A stretch of 52,373 bases of DNA from Thermococcus sp. (GCF_015521605.1 NZ_WANV01000001.1:1-52373); one strand, 5' to 3'; shown: positions 27,818-35,529, numbered from the stretch's first letter. Numbers and translations are program-made. Notes: generated by a model not told the origin, from the letters alone.

Positions 27818-28002
27818 CTGACCCTTATGGCGTATTTGCCGGGGACTTTAACCCCCAGCTTCTGGGCTATCATCGACTTCTCTGGCTCGGTGATTATGAC
27901 GAGGTCGAACCACTCATCGCTGAGGTCCCTGCTGCCGCAGACTGGGCAGCGGTCTTCGGTAGTTATGTAGTGGCAGTGCCGGCATGCCCTCTCCTTTGTC
28001 AT
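27814..28002 (-). CDS. spt4: Spt4 / RNA polymerase subunit E''
   Basis: 62-residue elongation factor that partners with Spt5. Zinc site C7-x2-C10 and C19-x2-C22. Ends GKYAIRVR, typical of the family. Overlaps rpoE by 4 bases and the kinase by 4 bases. Confidence 0.95.
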   Translation of the reverse strand: MTKERACRHCHYITTEDRCPVCGSRDLSDEWFDLVIITEPEKSMIAQKLGVKVPGKYAIRVR

Positions 28003-28559
28003 GCCTCAGCCTCCTTGCGCTTCTCCTTCTCTATCCAGTCCCTCTTTCCGAGACCGGGCTGACGCATCGTGAGGCCTATCTTGTTCTCTCTGATCACCCT
28101 GCTCTTGATACTTATGGCGATGACCCTTGCCCTAACCTCGTCCCCGAGCTTGAGGATTCTCTTGGTCTCCTTACCGAGGAACTGCTTGTTCTTCTCGTCG
28201 AAGACGACGTAGTCATCCATGAGCTGGCTGATGTGGACGAGACCGTCCATCGGGCCTATCCTTATGAAGGCGCCGTAGGGAGCTACATCGATTACCTCGC
28301 CCTCGACAACCTCGTGCATCTCGGGCTTCCAGACGAGGACGTCAAAGACAACCTCGTGATAGGTCGCACCGTCTCCGGGCACGATGACCCCCTGTCCAAT
28401 TTCCTCAACGTCCATCACAGCCAGAATAACGCCCTCGTCACGGTCGTATATTCCCTCGTAGGTCTCACGGAGGACCAGCTTTGCGGCCTCCTTGGGGTCC
28501 ATCGTGAACATCCTGGGCGGAATCCTCACAACGTCCTTAATCTTCAGGAGCTTGTACAT
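27999..28559 (-). CDS. rpoE: RNA polymerase subunit Rpo7 (RpoE')
   Basis: 186 residues; stalk subunit of RNA polymerase (Rpb7 homologue). MYKLLKIKDVVRIPP starts the N-terminal domain and an S1 OB fold follows from about residue 82 (GEVIDVAPYGAFIRIGPMDGLVHISQL). Usual length. Coupled to spt4. Confidence 0.96.
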   Translation of the reverse strand: MYKLLKIKDVVRIPPRMFTMDPKEAAKLVLRETYEGIYDRDEGVILAVMDVEEIGQGVIVPGDGATYHEVVFDVLVWKPEMHEVVEGEVIDVAPYGAFIRIGPMDGLVHISQLMDDYVVFDEKNKQFLGKETKRILKLGDEVRARVIAISIKSRVIRENKIGLTMRQPGLGKRDWIEKEKRKEAEA

Positions 28560-28578
28560 GCCTTTACCTCCCTCGCGG

Positions 28579-28601
28579 TAAGGAATAGAAAGAGAAAATC
28601 A
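28579..28601 (-). terminator. T-rich terminator of ppa
   Basis: TGATTTTCTCTTTC on the minus strand starts with the ppa stop codon. It lies in the 39-bp gap before rpoE, so ppa and rpoE are probably separate transcripts or partly coupled. Confidence 0.45.
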
Positions 28602-29135
28602 CTCCTTCTTGCCGAACTTCTCCTTGTACATCTCTATTGCCCTGAGTATCTCCCTCTTGGCCTCCTCGGCGTTGCCCCATCCCTCAACGGTGGTGGTCTT
28701 TCCTTGAAGCTCCTTGTACCTCTGGAAGAAGTGGGCTATCTCGTCGAGGAAGGCCTTAGGGACGTCGTCGATGTCCTTCCAGTCGTTGAAGTACGGGTCC
28801 TCAACCGGGACGGCGATGACCTTCCAGTCCTTGTCTCCGGAGTCCTCCATCTTCATAATGCCTATTGGCCTCGCCTCAATGATGGTGAGCGGGTAAACCG
28901 GCTCGCGCATGATGACCATGATGTCGAAGGGGTCGCCGTCGTCGTACCAGGTCTGGGGGATTATTCCGTAGTCGACCGGGTAGAAGAACGGGCTGTAAAG
29001 GACGCGGTCGAGCTTAAGTAAGCCGGTCTTCTTGTCGAGCTCGTACTTGTTCCTGCTCCCCTTCGGAATCTCTATGAGAGCGTAAACGACCTCTGGAACC
29101 TCCGGTCCGGGCTCAAGCTCGTGGAACGGGTTCAT
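28599..29135 (-). CDS. ppa: Inorganic pyrophosphatase (family I)
   Basis: 178-residue soluble pyrophosphatase that drives biosynthetic reactions by hydrolysing PPi. Active-site signature [10 protein letters not shown] at about 65-74, plus FYPVDYG and Asp-rich motifs ([13 protein letters not shown]). ATG at 29135 preceded by GAGGTGG. Confidence 0.96.
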   Translation of the reverse strand: MNPFHELEPGPEVPEVVYALIEIPKGSRNKYELDKKTGLLKLDRVLYSPFFYPVDYGIIPQTWYDDGDPFDIMVIMREPVYPLTIIEARPIGIMKMEDSGDKDWKVIAVPVEDPYFNDWKDIDDVPKAFLDEIAHFFQRYKELQGKTTTVEGWGNAEEAKREILRAIEMYKEKFGKKE

Positions 29136-29187
29136 CTCTAACCACCTCTTACCTCTTGTAGAACTTCTAGGTTAGCCTTTCGGATAG

Positions 29188-29199
29188 GGCTTTTAAAGT
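29188..29199 (-). promoter_or_regulatory. TATA box of ppa
   Basis: ACTTTAAAAGCC on the minus strand, about 53-64 bases upstream of the ppa ATG, which implies a leader of 25-30 bases. Confidence 0.55.
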
Positions 29200-29246
29200 T
29201 GTTGGTTATGAAAATCAGAAAAGCAGGAGGGGGAAGGGGAGGGCCC

Positions 29247-30269
29247 TCAGCTGGCCTCATCCCCTTCCGGGGGCAGTGGCTTCCGGTACTCGTATGATAT
29301 CCCGTCGTCTATTATGGCGAAGACCTCGTCCTCACCGTCTATGTAGTGGAGTATTGGCTTGTCCACAAGCTCGAAGGTCGTCTCCAAATCCCTGGGGGTC
29401 TTCAGGACGACCCTCCTCTGGACAGGCCCGGGTGCGCCTTTGACTATATACGGCCTTATCTTGGCCAGCTCATCCTTCGGAGGCCTTGAGGTGTAAACGT
29501 AGCCCACGATGGGTATCAGCATCAGAAATGCCAGCAGTGTGGTAACTACCTTTGCCGTATCGAGGTCGCTGGTTACTCCCAGGACACTAGCGCTGACTTC
29601 TTCCCTGGTCGTCGTTGTCAGGGTTTTTCTTGAGATCTTCTTTGCCTCGGTGAAGTAGTAGAGCCCTGCCCCGCTGTCCCTGATGAGTTCAACTTCGTGG
29701 TCAAAGCTCTCGTTTATCTTCTTTCCATTTACTTCGCCTGTTCCAGAGACTTTTGTAGTTATGATTATCCTTCTGTTAAGCCTCTTAATCCCGAGTTCCT
29801 TGGATACTTCTGAGCTCATATCATCGAGTTTCTCCATGTCGAGTGTGTACTCCGCCGTGAATCCGCCTTCTTGGAGCTTGCCCTTTTTGTCAAAGAGTGT
29901 GTCCTCCCACATAATGACCTCTTCACTGCCTTTGTTAACGTAGTACACGATCTTTCCTGTTACCTCGTACGTGCCGGTGCTGAGCGGTGGGTTTGAATGG
30001 TATGTGTACGTCAGCAGGAACCTGTCAACGAGGGATATGGGGTATTCGTCCCTAAAGACCATGTACCCGTAAATCTCGTTGGACTTGAGATAAGCTGCAT
30101 GCTTCAGCTGTCCCTCTTCCTTAAACGTTCCAAGGGTCTGGGTGTTCACTACGTATGGGCTTGCGCTCATGAGCTTCACGGAATAAAATCCGAACACTAG
30201 GAAGAGCACCAGGAATACTCCCAGGACTTCCTTTCTCCTCATAAACCTAATCAACTTTTCCTTCTTCAT
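29247..30269 (-). CDS. DUF5305-type membrane protein
   Basis: 340 residues: an N-terminal membrane segment (about 16-33), a large extracellular beta-rich domain, a second membrane segment near 245-262 (VVTTLLAFLMLIPIVGYVYTS), and a cytoplasmic tail of about 80 residues. This layout and the motif set (YTYHSNPPLSTGTYEV) fit DUF5305, a family I associate with signal peptidase/TasA-like operons in archaea. Last gene of the operon, with a 4-base overlap to the gene before. Confidence 0.82.
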   Translation of the reverse strand: MKKEKLIRFMRRKEVLGVFLVLFLVFGFYSVKLMSASPYVVNTQTLGTFKEEGQLKHAAYLKSNEIYGYMVFRDEYPISLVDRFLLTYTYHSNPPLSTGTYEVTGKIVYYVNKGSEEVIMWEDTLFDKKGKLQEGGFTAEYTLDMEKLDDMSSEVSKELGIKRLNRRIIITTKVSGTGEVNGKKINESFDHEVELIRDSGAGLYYFTEAKKISRKTLTTTTREEVSASVLGVTSDLDTAKVVTTLLAFLMLIPIVGYVYTSRPPKDELAKIRPYIVKGAPGPVQRRVVLKTPRDLETTFELVDKPILHYIDGEDEVFAIIDDGISYEYRKPLPPEGDEAS

Positions 30270-31315
30270 CCTTCACATTCTCCTGTGCCGTTTTCATGAT
30301 TGGAACCGTGGTCGTGGTTACATTCGCATTCATCATTCTCTTGGCAGCATCCATCGTGGTTATCGCAGCAATCCACGCTCACCACGAGTGCGTTGCTGGT
30401 TATACCGTACTGGACTATGGTCGCCCCTTCGTTCAGGTTGTACTCGCCGCACGAGGTAAACTCCTGCTGCCCTCCGGGGTTCAGCCGGGTGAACACTGTA
30501 ATGTTCATGTGGACGCTCCCCCCCGCTGGAACGGTCACGTTCCACTCCATCTTCGTGGCCGGCTGGGCGTCATTTCCGCCATGTCCCCCTCCACAGTGCC
30601 CTCCGCACTGGTTGCCGTCGTTCGCTGCCCAGAACCTGTACGTGCCGGCACTTGCGCTGGTTCCACCCAGGCTCACGTTGAACTCCGCAGGGATGGTGTC
30701 GGTTATAGTCATGGTGAGGTCATCGTCGGTTGGGTTTGTCACCAGTATCTGGAAGACCCATTCCTGGTACGTTTTCAGGGGTATTCCGCTGGTGTTGCCG
30801 TGGAGGAGTATCTTTTCTATGGTTGGATCGCCCGTCACGACGATTTTTATTGGGCAGGTCTCCACAACGGCGTCTCCGCCATTCCACCGGGCGTGCATTT
30901 CAATCGGGATTACGTACTCTCCCGGTGCGACATCGCTTACGTTCACGTGGCCGGTAAACGTGTACTCATCCCCCGAAGCTATCATCCGCTCGGCGCCGTC
31001 TTCGGTTTCTATGAACACCTCCGCGTTGCCCGGAAGGTCGGAGTAGTCCGGGTCGAGCGATATCCATACGTCCTTCATCTCGTTCAGGTAGTTTCTTACC
31101 GTCAGTGCATCAAAGTCAGTCTCGCTGTACGGGCTGACCTCAACAACTGCGGCATAGCCGTCTTCACAGTCAAAGCCGAGGTACTCCTTATCGTGGGGAA
31201 CAACGGCAACTTTGACTTCCCTCGATGCTTCAAAGTTTACAAAGGTTCCACTGGAGCCTACGAGAATCAGCGATGCCAGTGCGAACGTTATAATAATTGA
31301 GAACAGAGCTTTCAT
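30266..31315 (-). CDS. DUF1102/TasA-like secreted protein with Cys/His-rich tail
   Basis: 349 residues. The signal-peptide region (ALASLILVGSSG) leads to TFVNFEASREVKVAVVPHDKEY, the camelysin/TasA-like N-terminus shared with the other fibre genes. A middle region (DPTIEKILLHGN...NPTDDDLTMTITDTIPAEF) looks like an Ig-like repeat. It contains NQCGGHCGGGHGG, and the last ~35 residues (CCDNHDGCC...CECNHDHGSNHENG) are packed with Cys and His, a likely metal-binding or crosslinking tail. Coupled to the signal peptidase gene by a 4-base overlap. Confidence 0.8.
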   Translation of the reverse strand: MKALFSIIITFALASLILVGSSGTFVNFEASREVKVAVVPHDKEYLGFDCEDGYAAVVEVSPYSETDFDALTVRNYLNEMKDVWISLDPDYSDLPGNAEVFIETEDGAERMIASGDEYTFTGHVNVSDVAPGEYVIPIEMHARWNGGDAVVETCPIKIVVTGDPTIEKILLHGNTSGIPLKTYQEWVFQILVTNPTDDDLTMTITDTIPAEFNVSLGGTSASAGTYRFWAANDGNQCGGHCGGGHGGNDAQPATKMEWNVTVPAGGSVHMNITVFTRLNPGGQQEFTSCGEYNLNEGATIVQYGITSNALVVSVDCCDNHDGCCQENDECECNHDHGSNHENGTGECEG

Positions 31316-32382
31316 ATCCTAAACACCTCCGATATCCCTCTACGGAAGGAAGTTCTCCTTCTCTTGATTCTAAGAACATCCTCGTTTCCGATGCCTGAGA
31401 TTACGTAGAACGCCCCAAGGAACAGGGAAAGTTCTACCAGAATGGCGAGGAGAGGCATAACCGGGTTGATACCGTACAGGTACGTGATCACGGACTTCGG
31501 GAGCAGGGGCATGTACGCGTTTATCCTGACCTTGGCCACGTATATTGAGGTTCTTTTTGGGGCGGTTACACCCACCACTATGCTCTTCTCCTCCCCTTTA
31601 CTGAGTTCAAACTGGGTCTCGGTTATGTAATCAATATCGGGCGAACTCGCGGAGATGTAGTAGTACATCGGATAAAAGTTCTTGTTCTGGAGGGATATCT
31701 CCTGCTCAAAGCTCTCCCCGGGCAGATACCACCCTTCTCGTACACCTCCAGCGGATGTTACTGCGTATTCAATTGGGAACATCTGCCAGGATACAAAGGT
31801 CGCGGCCGAAACCATGACCAGAAGGAGAACGGCCGATAGTAGGTAGAGGGTCTTGAACTTGATACGAATGAACCGTTTTCCCCGTTTCCTTTTTTCCTTC
31901 TCCCCCCCGGTGAATGCAAAGACACCAAAAATCACCAGCAGGCCTGCTATGATCATTTTTCCTTGATCCGATAAGTTGGCATCGTTCAGGTACAGTCCCA
32001 ATTTAGGCACGGTTATGGGGTTTCCGTTTATGGCTATAACCTTGCCACCTATCTGCCCCTCTGTTATTGGGGGTGTGTTTCTGCTCTGCTGGTCGGTTGC
32101 TATGTTGTTGTCTCCTCTCGTGAGATATCCCGCCTCCACTATTCCCACTACCCTGTGAACGGTCCATGTTCCACCGGCGTTAAACACGACTATGTCCCCA
32201 ACCTGCGGATTGCGCGCAAACGGGTTTATGAAAAACACGTCTCCCTTGTCTATGGTGGGCGACATGCTGCTGGAGTACGCGTACGAGATGAAAACTGGCC
32301 TGTCCATAAGAACCCCAAGAAGTGAGCCGATGAGAATTATCCCAACGAACGCAAGAATTCCGTATTCGATTATTTTATTCAT
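31312..32382 (-). CDS. Signal peptidase I (archaeal S26B) dedicated to the TasA-like operon
   Basis: 356 residues. Catalytic Ser39 in SSMSP, His76 in TVHRVVG and Asp91 in TRGDNN: the Ser-His-Asp arrangement of archaeal/eukaryotic type signal peptidases. After about 150 residues there are extra membrane segments (about 140-160 and 175-195), an extracellular domain and a last membrane segment near 320. Longer than a housekeeping signal peptidase (about 150-200). Its place among TasA-like genes recalls the sipW-tasA arrangement of Bacillus. It probably processes the fibre proteins. Confidence 0.88.
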   Translation of the reverse strand: MNKIIEYGILAFVGIILIGSLLGVLMDRPVFISYAYSSSMSPTIDKGDVFFINPFARNPQVGDIVVFNAGGTWTVHRVVGIVEAGYLTRGDNNIATDQQSRNTPPITEGQIGGKVIAINGNPITVPKLGLYLNDANLSDQGKMIIAGLLVIFGVFAFTGGEKEKRKRGKRFIRIKFKTLYLLSAVLLLVMVSAATFVSWQMFPIEYAVTSAGGVREGWYLPGESFEQEISLQNKNFYPMYYYISASSPDIDYITETQFELSKGEEKSIVVGVTAPKRTSIYVAKVRINAYMPLLPKSVITYLYGINPVMPLLAILVELSLFLGAFYVISGIGNEDVLRIKRRRTSFRRGISEVFRI

Positions 32383-32891
32383 TCACAACCGCCCCCCTGA
32401 GCGGTTATTACAATGCTCGTCTCGTAGTCCCCGAGTTCTAGCCCGTGGGTATCGAAGCGCATCCCTACGTCAACGCTCTGGTTTGCCTGAATTTCTACCC
32501 TGAGTTCACTGCTCCAGTTGCCGCTGAAGTTACTTTCAAAAAATCCGATGTTCTCTGAGTTTGAGGATATCAGAACGCATATCACAGGGAAGCCGGTTTC
32601 GCTCTCGTTATTTTCCACGGTGAAAATCCTGTTGAAGGTGTAAACGCTGTCCTTGCTGAGTCCCTTCCCGTAGCCCGGGTAGAGGGGACTCTGGTCGCTT
32701 ATTTCAACCCTCAAAAACCCGTCACTCAGGTAAGCGTAAGGCGGGAGGGGGGTCTCAATGGGAATGCCGGCTCCATCGGGAACACCGTATACAACCACCG
32801 GTATGGCATCACCGGGATATATCGTGCCAATCCCTATTATCAATAGAATCGCCAGTCCAACTCCAGTCATAATTTTGGTTCTTGTTCCCAT
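32379..32891 (-). CDS. TasA-like secreted protein 3
   Basis: 170 residues. A hydrophobic signal or anchor (TGVGLAILLIIGIGTIYPG) is followed by a beta-rich domain with YAYLSDGFLRVEISDQSP, the same block as in the two upstream proteins (PYAYLNDGGQLVIDF; QYAFIDDDGTLVVDL). ATG at 32891 has GAGGGGGA upstream; the ATG at 32906 does not. Ends ITAQGGGCE with a C-terminal Cys. Overlaps the signal peptidase start by 4 bases. Confidence 0.8.
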   Translation of the reverse strand: MGTRTKIMTGVGLAILLIIGIGTIYPGDAIPVVVYGVPDGAGIPIETPLPPYAYLSDGFLRVEISDQSPLYPGYGKGLSKDSVYTFNRIFTVENNESETGFPVICVLISSNSENIGFFESNFSGNWSSELRVEIQANQSVDVGMRFDTHGLELGDYETSIVITAQGGGCE

Positions 32892-32921
32892 TCTTTTCCC
32901 CCTCATAATAATTTATGGAAA

Positions 32922-32935
32922 GGAGCAAATGCTCC
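32922..32935 (-). repeat. Hairpin between TasA-like genes 2 and 3
   Basis: GGAGCA and TGCTCC, a perfect 6-bp inverted repeat with a 2-base loop, in the only gap (about 60 bases) inside the operon. It could stabilise or partly terminate the upstream mRNA so that the fibre subunits are made in excess over the peptidase. Confidence 0.35.
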
Positions 32936-32953
32936 GAAATGAAACCATTCTAT

Positions 32954-33508
32954 TCAGTCTACCTCAGGGCAGGCTCCCGCGTAGGCGGTTATTGAGAGCT
33001 TTCCGTCGAACATGTCGCCGTCAACCATGTCGGTGCTGTCAAGGATCATTCCAATCTCTACCATGTCACCGGGCATCACGGTGAAAGTCAACGCAGTTGC
33101 TCCCGGCTGTCCCGTGTAGTCACCAGTGAAGAACAGTATGTTGCCACCGGCGCCTTCATACTCGCTTGCCGAGTACTGAATGTGAACACAGATGGGCATG
33201 TCCTCCCAAAGGTCGTTGCTCACGCCGAAAACTCCCTTGAAAACGTATGTGCTGTTCGGGCTCACACCCATACCAAAGCCTTCCATCCAGTTGCTGTTGC
33301 CAGTGCTCAGGTCAACAACAAGGGTGCCGTCATCGTCTATGAAGGCATACTGCTGAAGGGGAACCAGATCAATGAACTCGACGTCGTCAGGGACAACGGC
33401 CACATGGACGTCTCTGCTGGCCTCAAAGTACGCGAAGTGCGCACTGCTGGCCGTAACGGCTATGAGTATTCCCGCTATCAGTATGAACATCCCTAGTATT
33501 TTTCTCAT
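32954..33508 (-). CDS. TasA/camelysin-like (DUF1102) fibre protein 2
   Basis: 184 residues. Signal peptide MRKILGMFILIAGILIAVTASSA, then HFAYFEASRDVHVAVVPDDVEFIDL, the DUF1102 start. ATG at 33508 overlaps the previous stop by 4 bases and has GGGGGCGG upstream. Ends with a Cys near the C-terminus (YAGACPEVD), which matches the terminal Cys in the other members. Confidence 0.86.
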   Translation of the reverse strand: MRKILGMFILIAGILIAVTASSAHFAYFEASRDVHVAVVPDDVEFIDLVPLQQYAFIDDDGTLVVDLSTGNSNWMEGFGMGVSPNSTYVFKGVFGVSNDLWEDMPICVHIQYSASEYEGAGGNILFFTGDYTGQPGATALTFTVMPGDMVEIGMILDSTDMVDGDMFDGKLSITAYAGACPEVD

Positions 33509-34173
33509 TGCGGTCCGCCCCCTGCGTTGCACTCAAACGGTGCTTCTCCAACTGGGTATGCCTCAATGGTTATGACTCCGTAGAGGTCGCCATCGTTGAC
33601 GTCGTCGGGTCCGGCCAACTCCATGCCGATTCCCAGGGCCTCGCCAGGTGCTAGGTAGAAGCAGACATCCACTTTAGCGCTGTCCGAGCTGTATGCAGCG
33701 CCGTTACCATCGGTCTTGTACATCCTCCACATGCCGTCTCCGTCCTTGGTGGGGTTGTAGAACTTGATGTTGTTGTTGCTTGAAGTCACTCTAACAACAA
33801 TGTACTCGTTCTCCCAGAGGTGGTTGCTGACGTTGAACACGTGGTCAAAGTTGTATCTTGACTTCGGGCTGATACCGAGTCCCTTTGCTGGGATCGACAT
33901 GTTCTGCTCTTCGTCCCATACCCACCAGCTCTCATTTTCCCAGCCAGGCCAGTTCGGGTTGTCCGCTGAGAAGTCAATAACAAGTTGCCCCCCATCGTTA
34001 AGGTACGCGTAGGGCTGAACCGGCGTCAGGTCGATGAGCTCATTATCGTCTGAAACGACACTGATATGGACGCTTCTCTGAGCCTCGTAGTCCCTGAAGG
34101 TTGCGCTAGTGCCTAGTGCAAAGGCCGCCGCGATCATCAGCCCCAGCATACCGAGGGCCAAAATTTTCTTCAT
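33505..34173 (-). CDS. TasA/camelysin-like (DUF1102) fibre protein 1
   Basis: 222 residues. Signal peptide MKKILALGMLGLMIAAAFALGTSA, then TFRDYEAQRSVHISVVSDDNELIDL, characteristic of archaeal DUF1102 proteins related to bacterial TasA and to archaeal bundling pili built by donor-strand complementation. First gene of the operon. ATG at 34173 with GGAGGA upstream; an ATG at 34197 lacks a good site. The likely major fibre subunit. Confidence 0.86.
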   Translation of the reverse strand: MKKILALGMLGLMIAAAFALGTSATFRDYEAQRSVHISVVSDDNELIDLTPVQPYAYLNDGGQLVIDFSADNPNWPGWENESWWVWDEEQNMSIPAKGLGISPKSRYNFDHVFNVSNHLWENEYIVVRVTSSNNNIKFYNPTKDGDGMWRMYKTDGNGAAYSSDSAKVDVCFYLAPGEALGIGMELAGPDDVNDGDLYGVITIEAYPVGEAPFECNAGGGPQ

Positions 34174-34255
34174 GGTACATTCCTCCATGTTTTCCAAACC
34201 GACACCCTAGGCAGAGGCCATCATAGGGATGCCTCATTGAGTGTAGTGAAGTCAA

Positions 34256-34265
34256 CCTATATAGT
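34256..34265 (-). promoter_or_regulatory. TATA box of the TasA-like operon
   Basis: ACTATATAGG on the minus strand, about 83-92 bases before the ATG at 34173. It implies a leader of about 60 bases. Confidence 0.55.
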
Positions 34266-34284
34266 AAATTCCGGCTTACTGGGT

Positions 34285-34301
34285 GGTAATCTCTCATTAC
34301 C
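34285..34301. promoter_or_regulatory. Inverted repeat upstream of the TasA-like promoter
   Basis: GGTAAT-N5-ATTACC, a perfect dyad about 20 bases upstream of the TATA box. Candidate binding site for one of the two wHTH proteins encoded just upstream. Confidence 0.45.
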
Positions 34302-34341
34302 TGGGATGAAACAACTCAGTTTGATTAGAATAGGCGAATTA

Positions 34342-34357
34342 TAGCAGTAATCTGCTA
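34342..34357. repeat. Inverted repeat at the regulator stop codon
   Basis: TAGCAG-TAAT-CTGCTA, a perfect 6-bp dyad that includes the stop codon of the membrane regulator gene. Either an end hairpin or a second operator for the fibre operon. Confidence 0.4.
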
Positions 34358-34789
34358 AAACAGCCTCTTAATCTTCTTGTGGTGAATTATGCTTATGCCC
34401 AGATACACCACGGCAGCCAGCAATAAAGGCATGCTGCCGAGATACCAACCCGCGATAATGAAAATTATCGATGTCCCCATATAGAAGGTGCTCCAGCTTA
34501 TGTCGTGCTTGTTGACAACCTCCATGTAGACGGTTACATCTTCCGGAATCTTCAGGAGCGTAACAACGCCGTGGTTGAAGGTTATGACGCCCTCCCTTTC
34601 CAGTTTGGGGATGTGCGTCTGAACCAGGCTGACGTAGACGCTTTTCCTGTGCCTCCGGTTGGTGTCCCCTTCCCTTTCGGCTATGTATTCCACGAGTTCC
34701 CGGAGTTCTGCCCTGCCCTCCTTTTCTTTTAGGTACTCTATCATCAGCATTCTTCTGTCGTTCCCCAGTATTGCGGTCGTTGCACCCAT
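34355..34789 (-). CDS. Membrane-bound winged-helix regulator (DUF7344-like)
   Basis: 144 residues: N-terminal wHTH (LGNDRRMLMIEYLKEKEG...VSLVQTHIPKLEREGVI) to about residue 85, then two membrane segments (about 100-118 and 120-135). Regulators with a DNA-binding head and membrane tail can sense envelope state. Start ATG at 34789 follows CGGTGAT, 4 bases after the preceding regulator gene. Likely controls the adjacent fibre operon. Confidence 0.82.
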   Translation of the reverse strand: MGATTAILGNDRRMLMIEYLKEKEGRAELRELVEYIAEREGDTNRRHRKSVYVSLVQTHIPKLEREGVITFNHGVVTLLKIPEDVTVYMEVVNKHDISWSTFYMGTSIIFIIAGWYLGSMPLLLAAVVYLGISIIHHKKIKRLF

Positions 34790-34793
34790 GATA

Positions 34794-35009
34794 TCACCGC
34801 AGCCTGTAATGCTTCCTCTTATTACCGTTTGTGTAGAATGCTTCTACTTTTTTCTGCTCCACGAGCTTCCTGAGAGTCCTCTCAACCTTCTGCCTTGTGC
34901 AGAAAATACCCCGTTCGTTGAGGAACCGAGTCAGAAACGCAACACTGAGCGATCCGTGGGTTCTGAGGAGGTTTATAATCTCAACCTCCAGGTTAACTAC
35001 GTTGCTCAC
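34794..35009 (-). CDS. Small winged-helix DNA-binding protein
   Basis: 71 residues. VEIINLLRTHGSLSVAFLTRFLNERGIFCTRQKVERTLRKLVEQKKVEAFY fits a wHTH with a wing ending KHYRLR. GTG start at 35009 with GGGGTGAGG upstream. First gene of a two-gene regulator unit. An inverted repeat covers the presumed transcription start, suggesting self-repression. Confidence 0.8.
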   Translation of the reverse strand: MSNVVNLEVEIINLLRTHGSLSVAFLTRFLNERGIFCTRQKVERTLRKLVEQKKVEAFYTNGNKRKHYRLR

Positions 35010-35024
35010 ATCCTCACCCCCTCC

Positions 35025-35049
35025 ATGTTAAGCAATACGTATGTAACAT
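35025..35049. promoter_or_regulatory. Candidate operator of the wHTH gene
   Basis: ATGTTA-N13-TAACAT with a TACGTA palindrome inside, placed where transcription from the TATA box at 35071-35082 should begin. This location fits repression. Confidence 0.5.
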
Positions 35050-35070
35050 CACTTTAGAACTTGGGGGCAT

Positions 35071-35082
35071 AGTATTTAAAAG
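35071..35082 (-). promoter_or_regulatory. TATA box of the regulator pair
   Basis: CTTTTAAATACT on the minus strand, about 25 bases from the presumed start at the inverted repeat. Confidence 0.55.
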
Positions 35083-35414
35083 TTCCTGAAAAGTCCGATT
35101 TCGGAATTTGCGTCAATTTTAGGCCGGTTCTGGTTTGGAGGTCAGATCTCCAAAACGGACCCATAGAATACGCCGTTTATCTTTGAGTTCATCACCCGCC
35201 CCCTTTAAGTTTGTTGTGGATTTTTCATAATATTGGAGAAAATACAACAAGGCTCGGACAAATCCCTGCAGGCATTGATAAATATCAATCCCCCCTCAAA
35301 TTTACATGGGGGATATCCCCATCGATAGAATACTACTCGGGGTATAATGTGTGGTTCGAATGACGGACTTAGAACGGAAGGAATGGTGGGGTTCGAGTCT
35401 GGAGCCCAGTTGAA
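35083..35414. other. Gene-free stretch with several dyads
   Basis: About 330 bases without a credible gene. It holds TCCGA-TT-TCGGA (about 35095-35106), TTTGGAG-N7-CTCCAAA (35134-35154), ATTGATA-AA-TATCAAT (35274-35289) and ATGGGG-N5-CCCCAT (35306-35322). CCCCC at 35290-35295 could pair instead with GGGGG at 35308-35312, so two hairpins exclude each other. A short untranslated RNA is possible; nothing stronger can be said. Confidence 0.3.
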
Positions 35415-35490
35415 TGGTAGCCCCGCGGGGATTCGAACCCCGGTCGCGGGATCCAGAGTCCCGCATGCTTGGCCGCTACACCACGGGGCT
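35415..35490 (-). tRNA. tRNA-Gln (CUG)
   Basis: 76 bases including an encoded CCA. Acceptor AGCCCCG pairs with CGGGGCT; anticodon stem CGGGA/TCCCG closes the loop CTCTGGA, anticodon CUG; T arm CGGGG-TTCGAAT-CCCCG. No intron. Confidence 0.95.
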
Positions 35491-35516
35491 GTGCCCGTTG
35501 ATAGGTTCAGGGTTGG

Positions 35517-35529
35517 ATTTATAAATTTT
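35517..35529 (-). promoter_or_regulatory. TATA box of tRNA-Gln
   Basis: AAAATTTATAAAT on the minus strand, about 27-39 bases upstream of the tRNA 5' end. Confidence 0.6.

Noticed and set aside
27984-29021. A 345-codon plus-strand frame opposite rpoE and ppa
   Set aside because: Shadow of two highly conserved genes; no promoter or ribosome site at its start.
35378-35405. GGGGTTCGAGTC string that looks like a tRNA T arm
   Set aside because: No acceptor, anticodon or pairing T stem around it; it lies just past the real tRNA-Gln.
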